64,000 nucleotides of DNA, from contig OX328102.1 in the NCBI GenBank assembly GCA_946811185.2, forward strand, positions 17,919,194 through 17,983,193, given 5' to 3'. Below the pieces are notes generated by a model. It was given only the letters and a program-made list of their open reading frames with translations, was not told where the DNA came from and did not search any database. Shown one piece after another: positions 24,762 through 35,100 of the stretch (positions within the stretch are counted from its first letter, which is position 1; every line of letters begins with the position of its first letter). The position numbers and the translations under genes were made by a program. Source of the stretch: Hippopus hippopus. Its lineage: Eukaryota; Mollusca; Bivalvia; Cardiida; Cardiidae.

Positions 24762-25312
24762 AATTGTTACCAAACATCAAATTTATTGACTCAACCGAAT
24801 TGAAAGCATTTGGAGTCAACAAATTAAATTTTACTCACATGTTTGGACTTGTCTTTGATGGGGTAGAAAACATTGTAGAAAAAGGAGAAAATACTGGTTA
24901 CCATCATTTTCTCCTTTACCTACAATGTTTTCAAAAGGTTTTTCTTTTTTTACAAGGGTCGTTAAAACAAAGGATTGTTTGGTAAAGGGTTAAACTAAGT
25001 TAAACTAAATTCCAATAAACAATCACATTTTATCGGTCATATTTAAATGCTGTGGATTTGAAATATTCTAATTTTTTATCATTTGGGTAAGAGTTAGGCT
25101 AAACCCTTACACAGATGGCAAAACTTTAGACTTGTCCACACCACACCGAAAGTATTTGCAGATCACAGATCAAATGTGGCCTTGACAATAGGTTTGAGGG
25201 TAGAAAATATTGTAGGAAAAGAAGAATCAGGACTTATTCCTTTTTTCACCCTGTCCTCAAAAACCTTCTCCATTAGGGTGGTTGAAGATCAGAATTTTGA
25301 GGTAAAAGGTAA
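24762..25312 (+). repeat. Two further plus-oriented hairpin repeats
   Basis: 24762-24993 (ends ggattgtttggtaaagggtt) and the more eroded 25103-25312, whose right arm is largely replaced. Confidence 0.75.
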
Positions 25313-26105
25313 AAGAATTGGTGTGTGAGCCTGGTCAAAAACATTCTGTTTCTTAATTTAAAAAAAAAATGTGTTAATTTAATTTTCTCACTTTTGTCTG
25401 ATTATCAGAGAAAATGACTTGTGTCAAATTATATGCATTTTCAAAATTTTCATACTGACATGTTCAAAACATTTTTCTCAGTAGCCTGTCTAGAAGACAT
25501 AATATGGATAGGAAAAGGAAATATCCACAAATCAAAATTGTATAGATATAATTCAAAATTTGTTCAAAATGCATGTAAGTTGTCAAATCATTTTTAAGAG
25601 TGAAATGTCAAAGAGAAGTAGTGTATGGGATAAAAGCTGTAACATGGGTTTACTGTCACCAACAAACATTACAGTGTAAAGGGGTGAGATATGCAAATGT
25701 TATGTAACCATTTCCTGTATTGTTTCAACTGGTCGGTGATGGATTTACATTTATGACCATGATTAGGGGTAGCCAGATACTGATTTCACCCTTTACCATA
25801 CAAACCCTAGATCTAGTTTCCAATACCCAAAGAAAGAGTGTTTGAAAAACAGTGTGGGAAGAAAATGATGTTTGCTGTTCAAAGAATGATTATTATCCCT
25901 TGAAAGTTTACATCATTTGAACAATGTCGACTATATTATTTGCAAAATTTATGTTATGAATTTGGACGAATCTATAATTTTGTTAAATGTTGAAATCATT
26001 TGGAAAAGGGAGAAAACGGCAGCATTTTCTCTTTGTTCAGAATGAAGCGGTAATGTAGAAAAGGGTAACAATTCATGTATTCCAATTTCAAGAAAAAGAA
26101 ATTAC

Positions 26106-26483
26106 CTACTTCATGTTGGATTTTCTTTTTGGAAATTGCCGTTGCGGAATGTCTGTCTTTCGGAGTTTCGGTTTAAGGCCTATCTCCTTTCGACTCGGAG
26201 TTTCGAATAATGTCGGCACAGCGTCAGGTTTTAACCGCAGGGTAAAATTCCTATAACCAACTTCTTTTGCGAGTTTTGGACTTATTAAGAACTGACTGTC
26301 ATCGAAGTATTTCAGACACAATTTCGAATGAACCGATGGCAAAAAATCCTTCGCTACTGTCCGGCCCCGGTTTAAACGTTGAATCCATACTTTCCTCCTT
26401 TTTAATTCCTTCGGAAATTTGAAAATACTACTTCTATGAGTTCCCGAATCGACGTTGCAGCCATAGGCTGCACAATTTACCAT
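26106..26483 (-). pseudogene. THAP-domain protein of the Kolobok-like element
   Basis: 125 codons. THAP domains are C2CH zinc-binding DNA-recognition modules. Seen here: C4 and C9 (NCAAYGCN), HRSSIFKFPKE, W33, then KLCLKYFDDSQF with C56. The fourth ligand, normally His in C-x2-H-F, is Tyr59, so zinc binding is probably lost. After the domain the protein is basic and ends KRKSNMK. A GT (gtaggtaat) overlaps the stop region, so this could also be a first exon. Starts 314 bases inside the element's right end. Called pseudogene because of the missing ligand and absent catalytic domain. Confidence 0.8.
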
Positions 26484-26814
26484 TTTTTTGGCTCAATTCT
26501 CAGTTAATACTCAGATATCTGCATACAATCATCCGCGTTCCTACTTAATGTCTACTGACGGTATACACAGAGTGACTCGACAATGACGTCACACATGCAC
26601 GGGAGATAAGCGAATCAGGGGAAGTAAGCCATGTACCATTTTCAGGGCCGTTTATCAGCGTGACAATTCGGCCGTGGTTTATGGCATGTTACAGTGTGGT
26701 ATTTATGAAAAATGACGGACACATGTTTAACTGACATCATTTGCAGCTGATTAAAGGAAAAAAACAGTCTGGTCAAAATATTTTAGGATTTGCCCTTTAA
26801 ACACAATCAAACCA

Positions 26815-27292
26815 AACACCAAACAATCTTGAGTTTTAATGACCCCGAGAAAGAATGCTCTTTAGAACATCGTGGAAAAGGGAGAAAATGCTGGTAAACA
26901 TCATTTGCTCCTTTTCCATTCATGTTTTCTGTTCTGTCCAATTATGTTGTCAACTGTGTCAAAGAACTTAAGTTTACTTGAATTACTTTTTAATTTGTCA
27001 TCTACAGATGATTTCAATTTGGAAGAGTCTAAATTTCTTGTTTGGGAAAGTGTTAACTGTCTACCACTTAATCCTGACTTTTAACGACCCTGAGAAATAA
27101 GCTTTTTGAAAACACTGTGGGAAAGAGAGAAAATGCTGGTAAACAGCATTTTCTCCTTTTCCCACAGTCTTTTTTTACCCTCCCCCAACCAAATTTCAAT
27201 TTTTAATCGACATTTATTTTGTCGTCTGAAAGTGCTTTCAATTTAATAGAGTCTAAAATTTCTTGTTAGGGAAAGAGTAAAAGAATTACTTC
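26815..27292 (-). repeat. Two minus hairpin repeats in tandem
   Basis: 26815-27058 and 27054-27292 abut directly. The second has clean arms agagaaaatgctggtaa / cagcattttctcctt. Confidence 0.85.
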
Positions 27293-27492
27293 CATGCCCT
27301 AGACAAACAATGACAACCAAAACACATGAGAAATTTTCAAACATTTATTCCGGATAGACGATTAAAAAGAGTAGACAACAAAATCATAACAAAGTAGTCA
27401 TACAATAAGACCATGGTAGCTTTGTATCTAGATCACCTGCAAGGCAAACCTATACAGACTGGCAAAATTTGAATATCTCTCATCTGAAGGCA

Positions 27493-27751
27493 TATATGGC
27501 CGCAAAAAGGGGCATTCAGACATTTGCGAAAAGTGTTGTCTTGGATCGGCCTGCGCAGTCTGCACAGGCTAATCAGAAACAACACTTTCCGTTTTTAAGT
27601 AATTTTCTGTTTTGTGCAAGTCTACTCAAGTACAATATCTAATGTAGTCGTAAAGTGCCGTCACTGATTAGCCTGCGTCTGTGCAGGCTAAGCCGAGATA
27701 ACATTTTACGCAAATGTCTGAATACCCCTTTCCGCGTGTTGCAGGCCATAT
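27493..27751. mobile_element. MITE with inverted ends tatggcc...ggccata
   Basis: Left end atatggccgcaaaaaggggc; right end acccctttccgcgtgttgca then ggccatat. Inside are two stems with gcctgcgcagtctgcacagg and its partner around gattagcctgcg. A second copy is at 28934-29204. Confidence 0.8.
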
Positions 27752-28115
27752 ACAAAATATCAGGGCTGTAGATGACATCCTCCTTCTTCCCATGGCGTGG
27801 CAAGTGTTGTAAAGCATATGACCACAATGAGCAAGAGCTATATCTGGCCAATATTTTGACCTCTGAGACATAGTTTGAAAAGTTGTGACAAAAAAAGACC
27901 CATGATTATTATGTCGTGCTACATAAAAAATATCAAAGGCCTAGGCCTTGTGGTTTTGAACAAGATCTATTTTTTTTTAATATATGCCCATTGAGTTTAA
28001 TGCTAAAATCGTCAGTTTTCACTGTTTTAGTATTAAAGAAAAGAGCATTTTTTTGGTTAATTTATATAATTATATTATATTGATAATACAGCTTCAATTA
28101 ATCTTCAAAAAATAA

Positions 28116-28763
28116 CTCTTTACCGGACAACACAATTTTAGACTTGTCCAAATCAAAAGAATTTACAGACTAATAATTTAATGTAAATCAAATGATGGAA
28201 TGTGTTTGAAAGGTTTGAAAATATGTTTGAAAAGGAGGAAATGGTTGGTTACAGTATTAAAATGCTGCATTGTTTGGCAAAGGATTAACCAAAGAAGGCA
28301 TCAATTTTTGGGATCATTCAGTGTAACGAACTCTTCATTTACAGGTAAATCAAGGCAAACCCATGTGACAACATTCGCAATGCTTGTCAAGCAAATTTTT
28401 TATCCTAATACATGTATTTGCATTATCAGTGCACATTTTCGTATGGGATATAATACAGAGTACTCAAATAATTTCTGATCTTTATGATTTTGCTATGATG
28501 AAAAAAGTTATTTGGTTTCTTTGGAATGCCTGTTTTATTCCATTACCAAACAAACCTGACTTTTAACGACTGTGAGATAGAAGGTTTTTGAAAACACTGT
28601 GGGAAAAGAAGATAATAATGGTCACAAGCATATTCTTCTTTTACCAAAATGCTTCTTACCCTTTGGAAGACAAGTTTCATATTTTGAATAATATTTAAAT
28701 TGTCCTCTGCAAATGCTTTCTATTTGGACAAGTCTTAAATTTTGTCGTTTGGTAAAGAGTTAT
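28116..28763. repeat. Hairpin repeats: eroded plus copy then minus copy
   Basis: 28116-28295 has lost its right arm; 28543-28763 is a minus copy with a weak hairpin (ataatggtcacaagcatatt). Confidence 0.65.
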
Positions 28764-28933
28764 TTAAACTTTTTATACTAGACATAAACATTGTCATTTC
28801 CTATTGGGTTTGACATACTGTTGCCCTCTAGGGGATAAATATGCCTCGAAAGTTTCGGTGCAATGTCAAGAGAAATATTTACATAGGAAAAAAATAATAA
28901 ACTGGCCTATAGTTTCATCTCATTACAACTACC

Positions 28934-29204
28934 ATATGGTCTGCAACACATGAAAAGGAACATTCGGACATTTGTGTAAAGTGTCGTTTCGGATCTGCCT
29001 GGGCAGTCCGCGCAGGCTAATCCGAAACAACACTTTCCGTTTTTATGTAATTTTCTGTTTCACGCAAGTTTATTGTAGAACAAAATCTAGTGTAGTCATA
29101 AAGTGCCATCTAGGATTAGCCTGCGCGGACTGCGCAGGCTGATCTGAGAGGACACTTTACGCAAATGTCTGAATGCCCCTGTTCGTTTGTTGCAAGCCAA
29201 ATAT
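28934..29204. mobile_element. MITE, second copy of the tatggcc family
   Basis: Ends atatggtctgcaacacatga and cgtttgttgcaagccaaata; core gcagtccgcgcaggctaatc. Abuts the next MITE directly. Confidence 0.8.
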
Positions 29205-29460
29205 GAATCCTGCTCTATGAAAAGAGTTTTAATGTATCTAAAAAAGAAACATTGACCCATGTCTGCTTGCCAAGTCTACACAGGCTGATATTGAATGAAA
29301 CTCTGCAATTTGTAAATTTTCTCCTTGTCCAAGGACCATTCTACCCCCTTATTCAGTTGGATTTCAGAAAAAAAAAATTTATCAACAATTGTATTATGAC
29401 TTGCTTGGTATAGTGCATGAAAGAGATGCATTAGACCCCCTTTTTCCAGAGCATCACACA
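29203..29460. mobile_element. MITE of the tgagccatgctctgtgaaaa family
   Basis: tgaatcctgctctatgaaaa at the left and gaccccctttttccagagca at the right. Confidence 0.7.
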
Positions 29461-29761
29461 TTTGACATAAAAACTAAAACTTGTTTCTACACTATAAGAG
29501 CTTCAACATTAATGACAAGATTACAGCTTATTCATGTACTTCAAGGATTTCTGTGGTAATAAGCTGGCACTCTGCAGACTCTGCAGTGCCTTGCCTATGG
29601 GAACTAAGGCTTAAGTAAGTTTGATTTTAAGTAAAAATTTACATTGACCTTTTCCATACATGGACAATAATGATAAAATAAAATCTGACATAAGTTTGCA
29701 TTTGACATAAAATTCATACAACATCAAAGGTTGTGTTACAACATTTTTTCTCGGTGCATTT

Positions 29762-29954
29762 AACCCTTTTACCAGATAAGCCCGAATTTTAACAACCCTA
29801 TAGAAGATTTTATAGGTAAACAGCATTTTCTTCTTTTCCCACAATGTTTTCTACCCTATCGAAGACATCAGCCATCTTTTGAGCCACTTTTAATTTGTCT
29901 TCCGCAATACTTTTAATTTGGTTGAGTTCAATTTTTGTTGCTTGGTAAAGAATT
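29762..29954 (-). repeat. Hairpin repeat lacking its left arm
   Basis: Left arm deleted, right arm cagcattttcttcttttccc intact, so no hairpin can form. Confidence 0.75.
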
Positions 29955-30146
29955 AATAAACTTTTATTGCAAAAGCTATCAAATCTCAGATTCTTTTGAT
30001 CTCAAACCCTTACCTCAAGCATCATCATCCATATTGACCCACATTTGTAAATGTGTGGGTGACCTACTCACATGTTTTGCAACAGTGCACATCCATGATG
30101 AGAATAGGACTGAAAATTCTTACAAAATGACATATTTTATTTCAAA

Positions 30147-30358
30147 TTAACTCTTAGGCTGCTAAGCGCGACTCACTGACCTTTTGCGAACAGTGCAGAT
30201 CAAGATCAGACTGCACAGAATGTGCAGTCTGATCTTGGATCTGCACTGTCCGATAAGGGGATATCTTTCCTCCAAAATTTCCTTCGAAATAGCAAATTCT
30301 GGGGTTTTACTGTTGGCTTGAAAGTCTTATATCTTTTATTTAGCAGGATAAATGTTAA
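30147..30358 (+). mobile_element. GATCAAGATCAGACTGCA palindrome MITE
   Basis: Also 212 bp from TTAA to TTAA, nearly identical to 13261-13472, including ctgctaagcgcgactca and the palindrome. Confidence 0.85.
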
Positions 30359-30884
30359 TGCATAACTTTGTCATGATCATCCAAAAACAATTTGAGAGTT
30401 ACTCTATAAATGGAAATTTTTGCGACATGGAAATTTTTGCGGTTTCGCTAATTTGAAAAATTTGCAAACTTTTCTGTTTGCGTATTTTACCACAATTATA
30501 CCAACAAATTTCTTGAATTCGCAAACATTTCTAAACACAAAATGTCTGTAATCAGTAATACGCAAATTTTTCTACACACATAAATATCCATGTACACTAT
30601 ATTGACATTAACCTTTAGAGCACAAAAAAAAGCAACAGATATTTTCAGAGTAGAAATAAGACCCAAAGTATTGCAATTTTCAGGTTGTTCTTGACCAGAA
30701 TGTCATGGCAACGAGGACAGAGTTGATGAAAAATCAGACTGCCTTTTTTGTGTAGTCTACTATTGATCCATATCGGCCCTAACGGCAACTACAGTCGTGA
30801 GAGGTGATTCATCTATTAAAATTAAAACTAAAAATAAAGCATATTAATAAAGGGCTTTGACCAATCATATCACATTTTGCTTCT

Positions 30885-31113
30885 TTAACTCTTTACCAAA
30901 CAACAAAATTTTAGACTGGTCCAAACTGAAAGCATTTGCAGGCGACAAATTAATTCTTTTTGAAATGGTGAGGTTTGTCTTTGATAGGATAGAAAACATT
31001 TTGGGAAAAGGAGAAAATGCTGGTTACCAGCATTTTCTCCTTTTCCCACAATGTTTTCAAAAGGCTTTTTGTTTGGGGTTGTTAAAACCTGAGATTGTTT
31101 GGTAAAGAGTTAA
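30885..31113 (+). repeat. Hairpin repeat, well-preserved reference copy
   Basis: 229 bp from TTAA (30885-30888) to TTAA (31110-31113). Ends are inverted: ttaactctttaccaaacaac versus gtttggtaaagagttaa. The centre, 30992-31058, is a 33-bp-arm hairpin with a single-base centre and one mismatch (ggagaaaatgctggt / accagcattttctcc). Between the left end and the hairpin is aaagcatttgcaggcgacaa; between the hairpin and the right end is ggttgttaaaacctgagatt. No ORF of its own; the ORFs across it are palindrome artefacts. Confidence 0.95.
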
Positions 31114-31351
31114 TATACATGTATGCGCTAGATAAGAAAATTCATAAAGGGTATATTACTGAAAACAAGGAAAGTCATGTGATAAAATCCTGCCTAGTGG
31201 TAAAACATTAATCTCTGTGTGATGAAACAATTGGATATCTGCAAAATAACACATGATATGACTAACAGCAAAGGCAATTATTCTAAGGCTTACAATAAAG
31301 ACAAAGATACCATTTAAGTCATTACCTCCTGCAGGTTAATTTTTTCATATT

Positions 31352-31573
31352 TTAACTCTTTATGAAAAAACAAAATTTTAGACTGGTCCAAATTCAAAGC
31401 ATTTGCAGACGGCAAAATAAAGGTGACTCAAAAATTGAATTTCTTTTTGGGAAAAGTAGAAAACATTGTGGGAAAAGGATGGTTACCAGCATTTTCTCCT
31501 TTTCCCACAGTGTTCTCAGAAGGCTTTTTTTTCAGGGTCGTTGAAACTTGTGATTGTGCGGTAATGGGTTAAT
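31352..31573 (+). repeat. Hairpin repeat downstream of the plexin stop codon
   Basis: Arms gaaaacattgtgggaaaagg / ccttttcccacagtgttctc; part of the inner stem is lost. Could fall in the plexin 3' UTR or in intergenic DNA. Confidence 0.85.
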
Positions 31574-32030
31574 GGCTCATAACAGGCAATTTCTACTTTT
31601 GCTTAATCTTAAAGTACCTAAAGAGGCTACATTGCCATAAATCACTTCTCAGTCTTACTTCCTGATGGGTTGCAAACCATCACTTTACTTAATGTGGTGA
31701 TGAAAGATATTAAAAGCTTTTTATGATTATAAAAATGTAAGCAAGGCCCCTGAAAAAAGCTCTTCTGAAATCTCATACCAGAAACCAGAATTGTGAGCCT
31801 TCGGAGCTGCTATTGCACTAATCCTTTTGTCCCATTCAAATGATTGAGACTGCTTCATTTACATTCCAAACAGTTTCTCTAACATTTTTGCATAGATATA
31901 ATTTCAATACCATAAGATGCGTAAAAAAAGATAACTGTGACTGTACAGATCATACCGTGCAATTATACAAAGTAACAGATTTACAAAAATCTTTAGAAAA
32001 AAAAATTCATAGCTTCCTTGAACTTTGACC

Positions 32031-32147
32031 TCAATCTACCTTGCTACCTTCCTTGTCCATCATGATGTAAACACGCCGGAGTTTTGATGCTAATGGTGAA
32101 TACTGGCCTGGTGATCCAGCCTCAAGGTTATCCAGTTCACCCAAAAT
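32031..32147 (-). CDS. Plexin exon 15: C-terminus and stop codon
   Basis: Acceptor tctatttttcag. Encodes [20 protein letters not shown] then [18 protein letters not shown] and TGA at 32033-32031. It continues exon 14 in phase 0. [11 protein letters not shown] is weakly like the RKxxLxxKLxQVVxLM tail helix of plexins. No polyadenylation site can be chosen with confidence. Confidence 0.88.
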   Translation of the reverse strand: MLGELDNLEAGSPGQYSPLASKLRRVYIMMDKEGSKVD

Positions 32148-35100
32148 CTGAAAAATAGACAGATCAAAATCAATATTATTACCAAATGACAAAATTTTAG
32201 ACATGTCCAATTTGAAAACATTTGCAGAGGACAACATAAATTTGACTCAAACATTGAAATTTGTTTATGCAAAGATAGAAAACATTGTGGCTAAAGGAGA
32301 AAATGCTGGTTACCAGCATTTTCTCCTTTTCTCACAATGTTTTCAAAAGCCTTCTACCTCAGGGCTCACAAAACCTGGCTTTTGTGGTAATGAATTAGCC
32401 CTTCACCAGACGACAACATTTTACACATCCAAATTGAAAGCATTTATAGATGACAAATGAACACAAATGAAGGGCTTAGTATCAGAAAGGGTTAAAAACA
32501 TGAATGAAAAAGGAGAAAATGCTGGTGACCAGCATTTTCTCTTTTCTCCAAAGTGTTTTTAAAACCCTTTCCCGGTGTTGTTACAACATGAAATTGTTTG
32601 TTAACCCTTTACCACACGGCAAAATTTAAGACCTATCCAAATTGAAAGCATTTGCAGGCGACAATTTCATAGTGGCTCAAATGATGCAACTTTTCTTTGA
32701 TAGGGTAGAAAACTTTGTGGGAAAAGGAGAAAATGCTGGTTACCAGCATTTTCTCCTTTTCCCACAATGTTTTCAAAAGGCCTCTTCTTCAGGGGCGTTA
32801 AAAGGCGTCATTGTGTGGTAAAGGGTTAAAGAGTTACCCTTTTTCATTGCCATAGGCAACGATAGAGGCTTTTGCAGTCGGCATAGATCAAGGTCATACT
32901 GCGCAGAACTTGAAATCTGATCTTGGATCTACACTGTCTGCTTGTATAGTCAAGCCTTTTTGATAAAAATCTTTAAATAAAGTAATAGATCTTCACCAAA
33001 CAAAGGTTGTGGGTACTAATATGAGATTCTCTTTATGATGCGATTCTTGTGAGAATAAGTGAGGATTTTAGTTATAGCTGGTTGTCTTTAACTGTTTCCA
33101 TGGTGATACAATTTTAAACTCATCCTTACTGAACTTGTTTAAACAACACTGAGGAAGAAGGCTTTCTTTTGTCTCAGAAGCAAATTTCCGGAACAATGAT
33201 TTATGAAAAAGAATGCTCAAATAAGAAAAATTTATGTATTTTTCTTTATGTTCAAACAGAAAGTGTTGACAATGGGTTAAATAAGCCATTCAAGTAAAAT
33301 AGGCAGGAGTAATAACTTGACATCTGTTTGAACTCTTTACCATAAAACAAAATTTCAGACAATTGGAAATTGAAAGCATCTGAAGACAACAAATTGAATA
33401 AGGCCAAAATGTTGAGATTTGTTTGTAAAAGGGTAGAAAACATTGTAAGGAGTGCTGGTTACCAGCTTTCTCTCCTTTTCCCACAGTGCTTTCAAAAACC
33501 TTCCTCTTGTGGAGAACAAGATTACCCAATGTGGTGCCAATGCTTGGCTGCTGTTGCTTTTAAAGTGAAAATTCAAGTGGGAAAAGGGGCACAAATGTGT
33601 CAAAAACATTTTGGTAGTTAAGGATAGGGTACCCTAATGGGAGACGTGTAACATCGCCTTTCATCACCGAAAAAAAAAGTACAGATTTGGCTAAGACTTG
33701 GGTAATATGTAATCGATAGGCCAATAGACGCTGATTCCCTGCCTCGATTACGGATTACCCGAGTCATAGCCGAATCCATATGATTTTGGTGATGAAACAC
33801 GATGTTACACGAACCCCATTAGGGTGCCCTTTCCTTAAAAACTTACCAAAGCTTGAAGTAAATTTATTCGTGTCTTCAGTAATGACTGAGGTACTTAAAA
33901 ATGTCAAATCACAGTGACAACCAGGATGCAGACAACTGGGCTACCAATTTCTTTAAAAACAGCTAACATAAAAACAACTTGGAAACGTCTGGGTAATACT
34001 TGTGATCAATTATTACTTACAGCATCTCTGTATTTGGATGCATATCTGTACATCTCTATCAGTGCACTTGTCTGATTTAAATTTCCAGAAAATTTCTGAA
34101 AAGAAAACATAAAACCAACTCAGAGAAAGGTTTGTTTTGATTGCATCTTTTTTTAACCCCTGACTACACAATTCCGACTTCTAACGACTCTGAAGAAAAA
34201 GCCTTTCTAAAACATGTTAAGAAAAGTCATATCAGGCATATTGAAATTGTTGACTGCAAAAAGTTTCAGTATGGATGGGTGTAAAATTTTGTCATGCAGT
34301 AAAGGCTTAACCCTTTACCACACAATCCCGACTTTTAACAACCCTGAGAAGAAGTGATTCGAAAATATGGTAACCAGCATTTTCTCCTTTTCCCACAATG
34401 TTTTCTACCCTTCCCAAAACAAATTTCAATTTTTCAGTCGCTTTTATTTTGTTGTCTGCTAATGCTTTCAATTTTGACTAGTCTAAAATTTTGGTGTTTG
34501 GTAAAGAGTTCAGAGATGGTGTAAGTTAAAAATGAGACAGTACAGACCACTATGGTCTTTGACCTATTTATGCATTCCTTGTACTGCAATACCAAAACTA
34601 TGCAGTTGGCCTATAGTATCGGGTAAAGGACTAGAAGACAAAACATTGTGGGGGAAAAATCAAAGTGCTGGCTATAAGTATTTCCTCCTTTTCCATTAAT
34701 GCTTTGTCAAGTTGGCAACATGCACTTATTGTGTGATCATATCTTAGTATTTTACATGCATGTATTTTACATGTTTTCTTCTTATCCATTACCAGACTAG
34801 CTATTCTTTGACCTTGCAGAAATTGTTTCAAATAAAAGAAAGCAGAAACACTTGAAAGAAATGATAACTGTTTTTCAGTTGTAAGCATGCATTACAGAAA
34901 AAGGAGAAATTGCTTAGTACCGGTACATGAAATTACTCCTTTTCCCAAAATGTTTTCGATTGCTATCAATTGCAGTGGTTTTACCCTTTACCAAACAATC
35001 CCGAGTTTTAACAACCCTGACAGAGAAGGCTTTTAAAAAACTTGTGGTAAAAGAAAAAAATGCTGTAACCAGCATTTTCTCCTTTTCAAACAATGTTTTC

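Larger units (their letters stand above)
23375..26796 (-). mobile_element. Kolobok-like DNA transposon with THAP gene
   Basis: Ten-base perfect inverted ends AGGGCAAATC / GATTTGCCCT, each bordered by TTAA (23371-23374 and 26797-26800). Subterminal inverted matches are cgcttatctccc (23519) with gggagataagcg (26600), and gtgacgtcat (23560) with tgacgtca (26584). TTAA target plus a THAP domain is the known signature of Kolobok elements. A THAP ORF starts near the right end and reads leftward; a 36-codon ORF starts near the left end and reads rightward. The catalytic transposase core is missing and the interior contains three hairpin repeats, so it is a defective copy. Confidence 0.8.

Noticed and set aside
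24755..24985. 76-codon ORF and many similar ones (30857, 32203, 36720, 46704, 49075)
   Set aside because: All read through the same hairpin repeat; their similarity to each other is repeat similarity, not a gene family.
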